DNA from: an uncultured Ruminococcus sp.
Lineage (GTDB): Bacteria > Bacillota > Clostridia > Oscillospirales > Ruminococcaceae
Length of the DNA stretch: 64,000 nt
Direction: 5' to 3'
Assembly: GCA_900545345.1 (NCBI GenBank)
Contig: UQYQ01000002.1
Location: forward strand, 62,001 to 126,000
In this document: in pieces, positions 42,201 through 49,991 of the stretch
Layout: every line of letters starts with the position of its first letter
Numbering within the stretch: the first letter of the stretch is position 1
Position numbers and translations under genes: made by a program
Notes under the pieces: generated by a model
Told to the model about the DNA's origin: nothing
What the model saw: the letters and a program-made list of their open reading frames with translations, nothing else
Databases searched by the model: none

Positions 42201-42853
42201 TTCATTTTTTCCAGTCTTCTTTGTGACTCGATTTCAAAAGTATGAATACTTTCAACGGTATCTCCCCACAGTTCGATTCTGTAAGGCAGTGAGGAATGAA
42301 CAGGAAAAATATCCACTATTCCGCCTCTGACGGAAAACTGTGCCTGACCTTCAATCTGTTCACATTCTGTATATCCTGCTGAAACAAGTGATGCAACCAG
42401 TTCTTTTAAATTAATGTCTTCACCGCATTTTATATCAAAAGAATATTTTTCAAGAGCAGACGGAGTAATGGTGCCTTGCATAGCAGCTTCAACAGTTGTA
42501 ACAATTATTCTCGATATGCCCTTTTTTATTTTAGAGAGCGCTTCAATTCTTTTATGCTCATATTCTCTTGAAAAGCTGTCAATATATGCAAAGTTAAAAT
42601 CTTTAGCAGGGAAAAGACAGGCAGATTCTTCATGGGAAAGTGAATTTATATCGTCACAAATGCGTCTGGCTGAGGCTTCTGTATCACAGATAATGCAGCA
42701 GGACTTTAACTCACATAGAGCTAAAGCCAGCTGTGCTTTATGAATTGATGAAACTCCAGTAAGCAGCAGGGGAGTTTTTTTGTATTCTATTGCTTTTAAA
42801 ATTTCCTGATAGAAATCAAGCTTTTCAGAAATTTCATTAAATATGTTTTTCAT
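39296..42853 (-). CDS. mfd: transcription-repair coupling factor Mfd
   Basis: An 1185-residue ATP-driven translocase that removes stalled RNA polymerase and recruits UvrA to lesions. UvrB-like N-terminal part (about 1-330, SVRGGIVDIFP); RNA-polymerase-interaction domain (about 490-560, NGDLVVHSLYGIGKFSGIQ); RecG-like motor with Walker A CGDVGFGKTEVALRA, DEEQ box VIDEEQRFGV and GRVGRSNRRAFAYF with the TRG region; C-terminal TRCF domain about 1020-1130. Full length, with a weak ribosome site. It follows glmU-pth across a hairpin-dense spacer. Confidence 0.97.
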   Translation of the reverse strand: MKNIFNEISEKLDFYQEILKAIEYKKTPLLLTGVSSIHKAQLALALCELKSCCIICDTEASARRICDDINSLSHEESACLFPAKDFNFAYIDSFSREYEHKRIEALSKIKKGISRIIVTTVEAAMQGTITPSALEKYSFDIKCGEDINLKELVASLVSAGYTECEQIEGQAQFSVRGGIVDIFPVHSSLPYRIELWGDTVESIHTFEIESQRRLEKMKSFTVSPAVEIIFPSNEFLSEKIKEISKKPRGKKADKIKEKLSADLDAVEAGISLNNLDKYYSLAYDECCSVVDYFKNDLIIISENSNCKEQARSVSSQLSEDIKMLYEDGILFKALDGFYCTYAEILSKSEKSSLLYFSTFMRGGEDLEIKSLINANPLQTSGWSGDIRHLIEELTAYCNQNYCVIVFAGSEKTLPILTNDLRDSKIPAEILNENSEIQHGLVYVTYGSTNGGFEYPDIKCAVITGQKISSPKKKARKKYKKGEEIKNLSDISNGDLVVHSLYGIGKFSGIQKLETGGVTKDYIKINYAGSDILYVPVTQLDLVSRYIGPRDDAKVKLNKLNSLEWQKTRKRVKTAVKDMADELIKLYAKRQLSKGFSFSPDNDWQADFEERFDYQETDDQLRSIDEIKEDMQKPVPMDRLLCGDVGFGKTEVALRACFKCVLDSKQCAILAPTTVLAWQHYQTAVKRFEHFPVKIELLSRFRTPKQQKEIIKDLKRGVIDMVIGTHRLVQKDVEFKNLGLAVIDEEQRFGVAHKERFKEMFSGIDILTLSATPIPRTLNMAMSGIRDMSVIEEPPQDRYPVQTYVIEHNDGVIANAVSKELRRGGQVYYIHNRIETIDRCVSKLQKLLPDAKIGVAHGQISENELSEIWRQLIDKEIDILVCTTLIETGVDVPNVNTLIIEDADRLGLSQLYQLRGRVGRSNRRAFAYFTFRRGKVLTEIASKRLNAIREFTQFGSGFRIAMRDLEIRGAGSILSGKQHGHMEAVGYEMYLRLLNEAIAEQKGEALPSSPEDCLVDVAIDAYIPEKYIKSLSQRIDAYRKIASIQSSEDSNDVLDELSDRYGKPPAAVLGLVNVALMRNTASKLGITEITQRGDSLYFYIKSPTVEQITSIRKVYQNRVQFEDVKKPHIKIQLLQKPKKQKSNELMNEVLNIMNGGINIEDIINKQPQSVNSSKPNKYFKGKPSER

Positions 42854-42897
42854 ATGTTTTTCTTTCTATTTATAGTTTTGATTTATATATAATTTTT

Positions 42898-43045
42898 TAG
42901 GAAAATCCCTCTCGTGCAGGGATTTTCCTCCTTCAAAACAGTTCACTGGACTGTTTTTTAGATTAAACTGTAAAACAGTTTAAGGTTTCACCTGTTTTCC
43001 GAGCGTACTCCGTTAAAAGATTTCGCTGACTGCGGTCAGCGACAA
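42898..43045 (-). repeat. cluster of four hairpins between pth and mfd
   Basis: In 150 bp there are AAAATCCCT/AGGGATTTT (42902-42926), AAACAGT/ACTGTTT (42936-42956), TTAAACTG/CAGTTTAA (42963-42983) and TCGCTGAC/GTCAGCGA (43023-43042). The first is followed on the minus strand by an A/T run and may terminate the glmU-pth message. Confidence 0.6.
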
Positions 43046-43090
43046 TGACTCCGCCCTTGACCGAAAACTTTTTCGTGTTAAAGACATAAA

Positions 43091-43717
43091 TCATGAATTA
43101 TAAAGATTCATAGCTTTGTCTATATTTCCGCTGACAATAAGTTCAAGTGAGTTTACTGCATTTTCAAAAGCGGGTTCAAGAGCTTTTTTATCATCTTCAC
43201 TGAATTTAGATAATACCCAGTCAGCAAGATTATATTTCGGATTAGGCTTTTTTCCTACGCCGATTTTTATTCTCGGAAAAGCATCGCTTCCGGTGAGGGC
43301 AATGATGCTTTTGATACCGTTGTGACCTCCGTCAGAACCTTTTCTGCGAATTCTCAGTTTTCCCGGTTCAAGTGAAATATCATCATAGACAACAATAACA
43401 TTTTCAATAGGTATTTTATAAAAATTCATAGCCAGGGTAACCGCTTCACCGCTGTTGTTCATATATGTTGCAGGTTTTAGTACAAGACATCTTTTGTCGG
43501 AAAGTACGGTTTCACCGGCTTTGGATTTAAACTTAACACGGTTTATTTCAAAGCTTTTTTTCTCAGAAAGTTTATCCATTACCATAAATCCCGCATTATG
43601 TCTTGTTTCATTATACTCAATTCCGAAATTTCCAAGACCGACTATAATATATTCAATCTTTCCTTTTACAGAATTTTCTCCGCTTTCTATCTTTTTAAAT
43701 ATGTCCCATATACTCAT
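43091..43717 (-). CDS. pth: aminoacyl-tRNA (peptidyl-tRNA) hydrolase Pth
   Basis: A 208-residue hydrolase that recycles peptidyl-tRNA. The catalytic His is in ETRHNAGFM, the binding Asn in ATYMNNSGEAV and Asp in VVYDDISLEPG; GSDGGHNGIKSI is the C-terminal signature. Two oddities: a 25-residue N-terminal extension (MSIWDIFKKIESGENSV) and VGLGNFG where most members have GLGNPG. ATG 43717 follows GAGGAG with normal spacing. glmU-pth-mfd order is common in Firmicutes. Confidence 0.95.
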   Translation of the reverse strand: MSIWDIFKKIESGENSVKGKIEYIIVGLGNFGIEYNETRHNAGFMVMDKLSEKKSFEINRVKFKSKAGETVLSDKRCLVLKPATYMNNSGEAVTLAMNFYKIPIENVIVVYDDISLEPGKLRIRRKGSDGGHNGIKSIIALTGSDAFPRIKIGVGKKPNPKYNLADWVLSKFSEDDKKALEPAFENAVNSLELIVSGNIDKAMNLYNS

Positions 43718-43741
43718 AGCTGTTCTCCTCAATATACTGCT

Positions 43742-43774
43742 TTAACCCCCGTACCTTTTAAGATAGGGGGTTAA
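43742..43774. repeat. hairpin between glmU and pth
   Basis: TTAACCCCC (43742-43750) and GGGGGTTAA (43766-43774) flank 15 nt. No T run; perhaps an mRNA processing or stability structure. The AT-rich word AATTGACAATGG follows at about 43788. Confidence 0.5.
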
Positions 43775-43845
43775 GGTTTTATTTTTAATTGACAATGGAA
43801 AATGATATTGAATAATAGTAGTTAATTTTCCATATGTGCAGGGGA

Positions 43846-45255
43846 TTACTCTTGATTTTTAGCTTTTTCCCTGGCTATCTTTTCATTTCTGTGTTTAAGC
43901 ATTCTGTCGGCATAGCCTTCTTTTATAACACCCTGACCTCTTTCAATTATTAATGCACCGTCAGGAACATCTTTTGTAACAGTCGAACCGGCAGCAGTGT
44001 ATGCATTGTTTCCGACTTTTACAGGGGCAATAAGATTTGTATTACAGCCTATAAATGAATTATCACCGATTGTTGTTCTGAATTTCTTGTCGCCGTTATA
44101 GTTTACTGTAACAACACCGCAGCCGAAGTTTACATTCTCACCGACATCACTGTCGCCGACATATGTAAGGTGAGCCACAGCTGTGCCTTCACCGATATTG
44201 GAGTTTTTAATTTCAACAAAGTCGCCGATTTTAGCACCGTTACCGATGTGTGAGTTAGGACGAAGCTGAACCCATGGTCCGATAGTAACTCCGTTGCCTA
44301 TTGTGCTTTGGTTAGCAACGACATTATTGAGTTTGGTATCCCTTCCGACTTTTGTATCATTCAGATAAGTATTAGGGCCGATTTCGCAGCCGTTTCCGAT
44401 TTCGGTGTTTCCTTTTAAAATTACACCTGAATGAATAACTGTTCCGATACCTATTTTAACAGTATTAGAAATACTTACGCCGTCTGTGCATGTGAATTCG
44501 ATTCCATTATCTAAATGCTTGTTTATTATCTGTTCTCTCGCAACATCATTGAGATGCAGAAGACCTCTTCGGTCATTTGCACCGAGAGAAACATTGTCAT
44601 TTTCCGAAATATATGCATCTGCTGATTTCCCGTTTTTAATAAGAAGCGATATGCAGTCAGTGAGATAGTATTCACCCTGTGCATTATCAGGTTTTATATT
44701 GAATAAAACATCGAGAAGGTCGTTAGTTTTAAACCAAAAACAGCCTGAATTTATTTCTTTTATCTTTCTCTGTTCGTCCGTGCAGTCTTTTTCTTCAACT
44801 ATTCCCGAAATGCCGTTTTCGGTTCTGATAATTCTTCCGTATCCCTTTGGATTATCAATAACGGAAGTTACAACAGTGACTGACAAGTTTTTTTCCTCAT
44901 GAAGCTTTAATGCGTTTTTGATGGTTGCTTTATCAATAAAAGGTGCATCGCCGCAGAGAATAAGAGTATTGCCGTCTGAATGTTCACGAAGAAAGTTCAC
45001 TGCCTGCATAACTGCATGACCGGTTCCCAGTCTGTCAGCCTGAAGAGCGGTTTTGTATTTTCCGTTTAAAAAGCTGTCTATATATTCTCCGGCAAATCCT
45101 TTTACTATACAAATGTCTTTAAGTTCAGCACTTTCACAAGCTTCTATAACCCATTGAAGCATTGGTTTACCCAACACTTCACATAGTGCTTTAGGCATAT
45201 CGGTTTTCATTCGTTTGCCCTGACCGCCGGCAAGAATAACAACGGAATTTTTCAT
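43846..45255 (-). CDS. glmU: bifunctional GlmU: GlcN-1-P acetyltransferase / UDP-GlcNAc pyrophosphorylase
   Basis: A 469-residue enzyme finishing UDP-GlcNAc. The uridyltransferase half (1-230) begins VVILAGGQGKRMKTDMPKAL with LCGDAPFID; the left-handed beta-helix half (about 255-450) shows hexapeptide repeats such as GNGCEIGPNTYL and the acetyl-transfer region VAHLTYVGDSDVG with GCGVVTVNYNG. ATG 45255 is chosen because the family starts right before this sequence; 45282 adds nine residues. Works with GlmM upstream and MurA downstream in wall synthesis. Confidence 0.96.
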   Translation of the reverse strand: MKNSVVILAGGQGKRMKTDMPKALCEVLGKPMLQWVIEACESAELKDICIVKGFAGEYIDSFLNGKYKTALQADRLGTGHAVMQAVNFLREHSDGNTLILCGDAPFIDKATIKNALKLHEEKNLSVTVVTSVIDNPKGYGRIIRTENGISGIVEEKDCTDEQRKIKEINSGCFWFKTNDLLDVLFNIKPDNAQGEYYLTDCISLLIKNGKSADAYISENDNVSLGANDRRGLLHLNDVAREQIINKHLDNGIEFTCTDGVSISNTVKIGIGTVIHSGVILKGNTEIGNGCEIGPNTYLNDTKVGRDTKLNNVVANQSTIGNGVTIGPWVQLRPNSHIGNGAKIGDFVEIKNSNIGEGTAVAHLTYVGDSDVGENVNFGCGVVTVNYNGDKKFRTTIGDNSFIGCNTNLIAPVKVGNNAYTAAGSTVTKDVPDGALIIERGQGVIKEGYADRMLKHRNEKIAREKAKNQE

Positions 45256-45427
45256 ATATTTGTGTCCCCATTTCATAATCATTTATATTTTAATTATACT
45301 ATATATTTTTGTCGTTTACAACACCATTTTTGCCATTTTTATATATATGTTACAAAAAAGCGTATAAAAAACTTCCTCGATTTTTCAAACAAATTTCCAA
45401 AAAGGGCTAGTAATTTAAAAAGAAATC

Positions 45428-45436
45428 TGTTATAAT
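45428..45436 (+). promoter_or_regulatory. extended -10 promoter candidate of ppdK
   Basis: TGTTATAAT is an extended -10 element; no good -35 box lies 17 bp upstream. The leader of about 75 nt ends with GGAGG before ATG 45516. Confidence 0.55.
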
Positions 45437-45515
45437 CAATGTATGTCCGCAGGTTCGGCAGAAATGTTTGGCCTGATTCGGAAGAATTATAAATTTTTTA
45501 TGGAGGTAGATACCA

Positions 45516-48149
45516 ATGAGCAAAAAATGGGTTTATTTGTTCTCAGAGGGCGATGCTACTATGAGAGAACTTCTCGGCGGTAAGGGTGCTAACCTTGCTG
45601 AGATGACAAAACTCGGACTTCCTGTTCCACAGGGCTTTACTATTTCAACTGAGGCTTGTACTCAATACTATGAGGACGGCAAACAGATTAATGATGAAAT
45701 TCAGGCTCAGATTATGGAGTATATCGGAAAGATGGAGGAGATTACCGGAAAGAAATTCGGCGATAATGAAAATCCTCTGTTAGTTTCAGTTCGTTCAGGT
45801 GCTCGTGCTTCAATGCCGGGTATGATGGATACAATCCTAAACCTAGGTCTTAACGAAAAGGTTGTTGAGGTTATGGCTAACAAGTCAGGCAATCCTCGTT
45901 GGGCTTGGGACTGCTACAGAAGATTCATTCAGATGTATTCTGATGTAGTTATGGAAGTCGGTAAGAAATATTTTGAAGAGCTTATCGATGAAATGAAAGC
46001 TAAAAAGGGCGTTACTCAGGACGTTGAGTTAACTGCTGATGATTTAAAAGAGCTTGCTTCACAGTTTAAGGCAGAGTACAAATCAAAAATCGGTGCAGAG
46101 TTCCCAACTGACCCGGTTGAGCAGCTTATGGGTGCTGTTAAAGCCGTATTCCGTTCATGGGATAACCCTCGTGCCAATGTATACCGCCGTGACAATGATA
46201 TTCCTTATTCATGGGGTACTGCTGTAAATGTTCAGATGATGGCATTCGGTAACATGGGTGATGACTGCGGTACAGGTGTTGCATTTACCCGTGACCCTGC
46301 AACAGGTGCTAAGGGACTATTCGGTGAGTTCTTGACAAATGCACAGGGTGAAGACGTTGTTGCCGGTGTTCGTACACCTATGCACATCTCAGAGATGGAG
46401 CAAAAGTTCCCTGAAGCTTTCAAACAGTTTAACGATGTATGTAAGAGACTTGAAGACCACTATAAAGATATGCAGGATATGGAGTTCACTGTTGAGCACG
46501 GAAAGCTGTTCATGCTTCAGACAAGAAACGGAAAGAGAACTGCTCAGGCTGCATTAAAGATTGCCTGTGACCTTGTTGACGAGGGAATGAGAACAGAAAA
46601 AGAAGCAGTTGCTATGATTGACCCTAGAAACTTAGATACTCTGCTTCACCCTCAGTTTGATGCTAAGGCTCTTAAAGAAGCTACACCAATGGGCAAAGGT
46701 CTTGGTGCTTCACCTGGAGCTGCTTGCGGTAAGATTGTATTTACAGCAGAAGACGCTGAAGAGTGGAATGCTAAGGGCGAAAAGGTTGTTCTTGTTCGTT
46801 TAGAAACTTCACCTGAGGATATCACAGGTATGAAGGCTTCACAGGGTATTCTGACAGTTCGCGGAGGTATGACATCACACGCTGCCGTTGTTGCTCGTGG
46901 TATGGGTACTTGCTGTGTATCAGGATGTTCTGATATTAACATGGACGAAGAAAACAAGAAGTTCACACTTGCAGGTAAGACATTTAGTGAAGGTGATTAT
47001 ATTTCAATCGACGGCTCAACAGGTAATATCTATGACGGTATTATTCCGACTGTTGACGCTACAATCGCCGGTGAGTTCGGCAGAATTATGAGCTGGGCTG
47101 ACAAGTACAGACAGTTAAAGGTTAGAACAAATGCCGATACTCCTGCTGACGCTAAGAAAGCCAGAGAGCTTGGTGCTGAAGGTATCGGACTTTGCCGTAC
47201 AGAGCACATGTTCTTTGAGGCTGACAGAATCGCAGCATTCAGAGAGATGATTTGCTCAGATACTGTTGAAGAAAGAGAAGCTGCACTTGCTAAGATTCTT
47301 CCTATGCAGCAGGCTGACTTCGAGGCTCTTTATGAGGCACTTGAGGGCAACCCTGTAACAATCAGATTCTTAGACCCGCCTCTACACGAATTCGTTCCTA
47401 CAGAGGAAGCTGACATTGAAGCTTTGGCTAAAGCACAGGGCAAGAGCGTTGAAGAAATCAAAGCTATTATTGCTTCACTTCACGAATTCAACCCAATGAT
47501 GGGTCACCGTGGATGCCGTCTTGCTGTAACTTATCCTGAAATTGCTAAGATGCAGACAAGTGCTGTTATCCGTGCTGCTATCAATGTTAAAAAGGCTCAC
47601 CCTGACTGGACAATTGTTCCTGAGATTATGATTCCGCTTGTTGGCGATATCAAAGAGCTTAAGGTTGTTAAGAAGATGGTTGTTGAAACTGCTGACGCTG
47701 AAATTGCTAATGCAGGTGCTGACCTTAAATACGAAGTCGGTACAATGATTGAAATCCCAAGAGCAGCTCTGACTGCTGATGAGATTGCCGGTGAAGCTGA
47801 CTTCTTCTGCTTCGGTACTAACGACCTGACACAGATGACATTCGGTTTCTCAAGAGATGACGCAGGTAAGTTCTTAGACGCTTACTATGACGCTAAAATC
47901 TTTGAGTCAGATCCATTTGCAAGACTTGACCAGACAGGTGTTGGTAAATTAATGGATATGGCTATCAAGCTAGGTAAGCCTGTTAATCCAAATCTTCATA
48001 TCGGTATCTGCGGAGAGCACGGCGGAGACCCTACATCAGTTGAGTTCTGTCACAATATCGGACTAAACTATGTTTCATGTTCACCATTCCGTGTTCCTAT
48101 TGCAAGACTTGCTGCTGCACAGGCTGCAATTGCAAACCCTAGAAAGTAA
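45516..48149 (+). CDS. ppdK: pyruvate, phosphate dikinase PpdK
   Basis: An 877-residue enzyme interconverting PEP, AMP and PPi with pyruvate, ATP and Pi, used by many anaerobes in glycolysis or gluconeogenesis. The ATP-grasp N-terminal part begins FSEGDATMRELLGGKGANLAEM; the swivelling phosphohistidine domain has GGMTSHAAVVARGMG (His about 456); the PEP-binding barrel has GIGLCRTEHMFF and NPNLHIGICGEHGG. Codons are sharply biased toward GGT, GCT, AAG, TTC and AAC, unlike the neighbours, a sign of very high expression. Strong terminator follows. Confidence 0.98.
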   Translation: MSKKWVYLFSEGDATMRELLGGKGANLAEMTKLGLPVPQGFTISTEACTQYYEDGKQINDEIQAQIMEYIGKMEEITGKKFGDNENPLLVSVRSGARASMPGMMDTILNLGLNEKVVEVMANKSGNPRWAWDCYRRFIQMYSDVVMEVGKKYFEELIDEMKAKKGVTQDVELTADDLKELASQFKAEYKSKIGAEFPTDPVEQLMGAVKAVFRSWDNPRANVYRRDNDIPYSWGTAVNVQMMAFGNMGDDCGTGVAFTRDPATGAKGLFGEFLTNAQGEDVVAGVRTPMHISEMEQKFPEAFKQFNDVCKRLEDHYKDMQDMEFTVEHGKLFMLQTRNGKRTAQAALKIACDLVDEGMRTEKEAVAMIDPRNLDTLLHPQFDAKALKEATPMGKGLGASPGAACGKIVFTAEDAEEWNAKGEKVVLVRLETSPEDITGMKASQGILTVRGGMTSHAAVVARGMGTCCVSGCSDINMDEENKKFTLAGKTFSEGDYISIDGSTGNIYDGIIPTVDATIAGEFGRIMSWADKYRQLKVRTNADTPADAKKARELGAEGIGLCRTEHMFFEADRIAAFREMICSDTVEEREAALAKILPMQQADFEALYEALEGNPVTIRFLDPPLHEFVPTEEADIEALAKAQGKSVEEIKAIIASLHEFNPMMGHRGCRLAVTYPEIAKMQTSAVIRAAINVKKAHPDWTIVPEIMIPLVGDIKELKVVKKMVVETADAEIANAGADLKYEVGTMIEIPRAALTADEIAGEADFFCFGTNDLTQMTFGFSRDDAGKFLDAYYDAKIFESDPFARLDQTGVGKLMDMAIKLGKPVNPNLHIGICGEHGGDPTSVEFCHNIGLNYVSCSPFRVPIARLAAAQAAIANPRK

Positions 48150-48171
48150 TTTAGTATTACTGTATATAACA

Positions 48172-48206
48172 TTAAAAGCGTTCAGAATTTTCTGAACGCT
48201 TTTTTG
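48172..48206 (+). terminator. rho-independent terminator after ppdK
   Basis: AAAAGCGTTCAGA (48174-48186) and TCTGAACGCTTTT (48191-48203) with a T run. Confidence 0.92.
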
Positions 48207-48224
48207 TGTTGTTCTTTATTTTAT

Positions 48225-48262
48225 CAATAAAGAACTCCTGAACATTTTGCTCAGGAGTCTGC
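48225..48262 (-). terminator. terminator of the 6S-like RNA
   Basis: Minus strand ACTCCTGA and TCAGGAGT form an 8-bp stem (about 48232-48258) followed by TCTTTATT. Confidence 0.7.
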
Positions 48263-48276
48263 GATTTTAAGTATAT

Positions 48277-48471
48277 CCGCCTTGCCGTCGCACAGTGAAT
48301 AAAACCCGCACTCGTGCAGGTGGGTAACGGCCTGACAGCCTCACGCTCCCTTCGTCCGATAAAAAATCGGGAGGTCTGCAATCCTCAGCCAGAGCTTAGT
48401 TCCCTTATTCAATGTGTTGGATTATAAAACTGTGCTTGTTCGCACAAGGCAGAAAATTAAATTTTGTTTCA
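48277..48471 (-). ncRNA. ssrS: 6S RNA candidate
   Basis: A 176-nt rod-like fold on the minus strand with no ORF. The ends close with CTGCCTTG (48452-48445)/CAAGGCGG (48284-48277) and GCACAGT (48435-48429)/ACTGTGC (48296-48290). An open middle follows, whose 3' side holds the small hairpin CCTGCACGAGTGCGGG, and a distal arm ends in CCGATTTTTTATCGG. Length, central bubble with a 3'-side hairpin, and solitary transcription suit 6S RNA, which binds sigma-A RNA polymerase. It has its own promoter (48478-48505) and terminator. Not aligned to Rfam, so other rod-shaped RNAs remain possible. Confidence 0.6.
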
Positions 48472-48477
48472 ATAGTT

Positions 48478-48505
48478 AGTATAACACGAAACAAATAAAA
48501 TTCAA
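48478..48505 (-). promoter_or_regulatory. predicted promoter of the 6S-like RNA
   Basis: Minus strand TTGAAT (48505-48500), 16-nt spacer, TATACT (48483-48478). The -35 box lies in the terminator stem of the DUF1292 gene. Confidence 0.6.
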
Positions 48506-48530
48506 GCGGAAATTTTAAACTTGAATTTTA
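48490..48530 (-). terminator. terminator after the DUF1292 gene
   Basis: Minus strand AAAATTCAAG (48529-48520) and CTTGAATTTT (48506-48497), then ATTTG. Confidence 0.6.
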
Positions 48531-48555
48531 GCAAAAACAAGAAAATATATCAGTA

Positions 48556-48921
48556 TTAGTCAGTTAAGTCAACCTCACCGTTTTCAAGGTCAACTCTGTC
48601 GCTTCCTTCAATTTCGATTGTTTCATCATCTTCTTCAAATAGTTCGGCAAAACGGTCCATAAATAAATTGCCGAGTGTATCAAAGAGATCATCATCATCA
48701 ACGGAAATCAAAACTTCTTCATCGTTTTCATATGTTGATTTCAAAATAACAACTTCACCGTTATCAGCGAGTATTGCCTCAGCATCTTCTAAATAAGGCG
48801 TAAGAGCATAATAAGTATCACCTTCATATTCAAGTGAATCTAAAAGCTCAAACATTTGCTCTTTTCCGTCTTCATCAACAAGAGTATATAAGTCAGGTTG
48901 CATATCCATTTCTTCGTTCAT
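48556..48921 (-). CDS. DUF1292 domain protein
   Basis: A 121-residue, very acidic cytoplasmic protein. LYTLVDEDGKEQMFELLDSLEYEGDTYYALTPY and VVILKSTYENDEEVLISVDDDDLFD match DUF1292, a small family of unknown function often near Holliday-junction or alanyl-tRNA genes in Firmicutes; that context is absent here. ATG 48921 has TAGGAGG 7 nt upstream; the longer frame from 48948 starts before that site. Its promoter is strong. Confidence 0.85.
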   Translation of the reverse strand: MNEEMDMQPDLYTLVDEDGKEQMFELLDSLEYEGDTYYALTPYLEDAEAILADNGEVVILKSTYENDEEVLISVDDDDLFDTLGNLFMDRFAELFEEDDETIEIEGSDRVDLENGEVDLTD

Positions 48922-49026
48922 AATTAATCCTCCTAAATCTTTAGACATAATATTGTGTATTAATTCTCAATTAATAAAAAAGTTATGGTGCTGATAAAGA
49001 ACAGATTTAATCACCACAACATTTAT

Positions 49027-49055
49027 ATTATAATATACCAAAAGTTAATTGTCAA
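49027..49055 (-). promoter_or_regulatory. predicted DUF1292 gene promoter
   Basis: Minus strand TTGACA (49055-49050), 17-nt spacer, TATAAT (49032-49027); full consensus. Confidence 0.8.
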
Positions 49056-49113
49056 GCAGATTATGTAAAAGTAAAATTAAATAAAAAAATTATAAAAATG
49101 TTGAAAAAAACTA

Positions 49114-49142
49114 TTGACAATGTATAATAAGTGTGTTATATT
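49114..49142 (+). promoter_or_regulatory. promoter of the large structured RNA
   Basis: TTGACA (49114-49119), 17-nt spacer, TATATT (49137-49142); start expected near 49149. Confidence 0.8.
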
Positions 49143-49148
49143 ATAGTT

Positions 49149-49775
49149 GAAGATAAGGAAAGGATAAAGAAATAAAAAATACATTTCGTTATTCAGCTTT
49201 ACTTCACAAATTCTAATTAAGGAGTATAGGTCCAATGAACTTTTAAGTTTGAGAGTTAAGTGAACGATTCCTAATGTTCACGGCCGAAATCGGTTAGAAT
49301 TTAAAAACTGGAAAGGGTGTGATAGGAATGTTAAAAAGAGTAAGCAAAGCCTATCAAAACCGATTGCTGGAAATTTAAAAAGAAAGAGGCGAGTCCAATG
49401 GCATCAGAAGAATCATCAATGATAACGAGCTTAAAAATTGGCTCGGCTGCCATATAAAAGAATCAAAACTCAGATTATAGATTACTGATATAGATTAAAC
49501 TATTTAGTTGAAATAGACGCCGCTGATTTTTGAGCATCATTGATAGAAGAAGTAACAAGTATCAATGGAGGTAAATGTTTTCAAATAGTAACTTATTGAT
49601 TAATTAAAAGCTTAACGGATGCAGTGTTAAGACTAAATGATTTGAAGTGTTAATAAAGTTCGGAATAGTGAATCCGAATGTTCAGACAGATTTTAAATGT
49701 GATTTAGATTAGTTTGTTAGTAAAATTTAATATTGAAAGTAAGACCGATACATTTTCTGTGTATCGGTCTTTTAT
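49149..49775 (+). ncRNA. large (about 620 nt) structured non-coding RNA, class unknown
   Basis: No protein frame of note on either strand. The ends close: TTTACT/AGTAAA (49198-49203 with 49719-49724), ACAAA/TTTGT (49206-49210 with 49713-49717) and CTAAT/ATTAG (49213-49217 with 49708-49712). Inside are GTGAAC/GTTCAC (49260-49281), AATCGGTT/AACCGATT (49288-49295 with 49358-49365) enclosing GATAGG/CCTATC (49321-49355), ATGGCA/TGCCAT (49398-49453) enclosing GAGC/GCTC, CATTGATA/TATCAATG (49538-49567), CTTAAC/GTTAAG (49611-49631) and TTCGGA/TCCGAA (49659-49678). A consensus promoter precedes and a terminator ends it. Size and layout suit ROOL, OLE or GOLLD-type RNAs; no OLE-partner gene or phage genes are adjacent. 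Confidence 0.8.
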
Positions 49776-49780
49776 ATATA
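49741..49780 (+). terminator. terminator of the large RNA
   Basis: AAGACCGATAC (49741-49751) and GTATCGGTCTT (49761-49771) with T's following. Confidence 0.9.
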
Positions 49781-49929
49781 AATTGTCACAATTTGATGTT
49801 TTGTGGAATATAATATTTTATCAGTGCATTTAAAAACAGCTATATGCAAAAAGTGGCATGAGCATATTGTTTCTGCTTATGTCCATAGGGGAGCTTTTAG
49901 CATGGCGTTTTAGGATGTTCTGTAAAATA
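49781..49929. other. spacer after the large RNA, no gene seen
   Basis: GGCATGAGCA and TGCTTATGTCC (about 49855-49892) can pair with a bulge; otherwise nothing recognisable. Confidence 0.4.
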
Positions 49930-49966
49930 ATGCGGGTGCACTTTTGTGGTACACCCGCTTTGATTT
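49930..49966 (-). terminator. hairpin after the LCP gene
   Basis: GCGGGTG and CACCCGC (about 49932-49960) form a 7-bp G+C-rich stem; only a loose T run on either side. Confidence 0.55.
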
Positions 49967-49991
49967 ATTAAAACAAAATATATTGTATGAT

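Noticed and set aside
48277..48452. tmRNA or SRP RNA at the 6S-like locus
   Set aside because: No tRNA-like ends or tag ORF for tmRNA, and no GGAAGCAGCC-type loop for SRP RNA.
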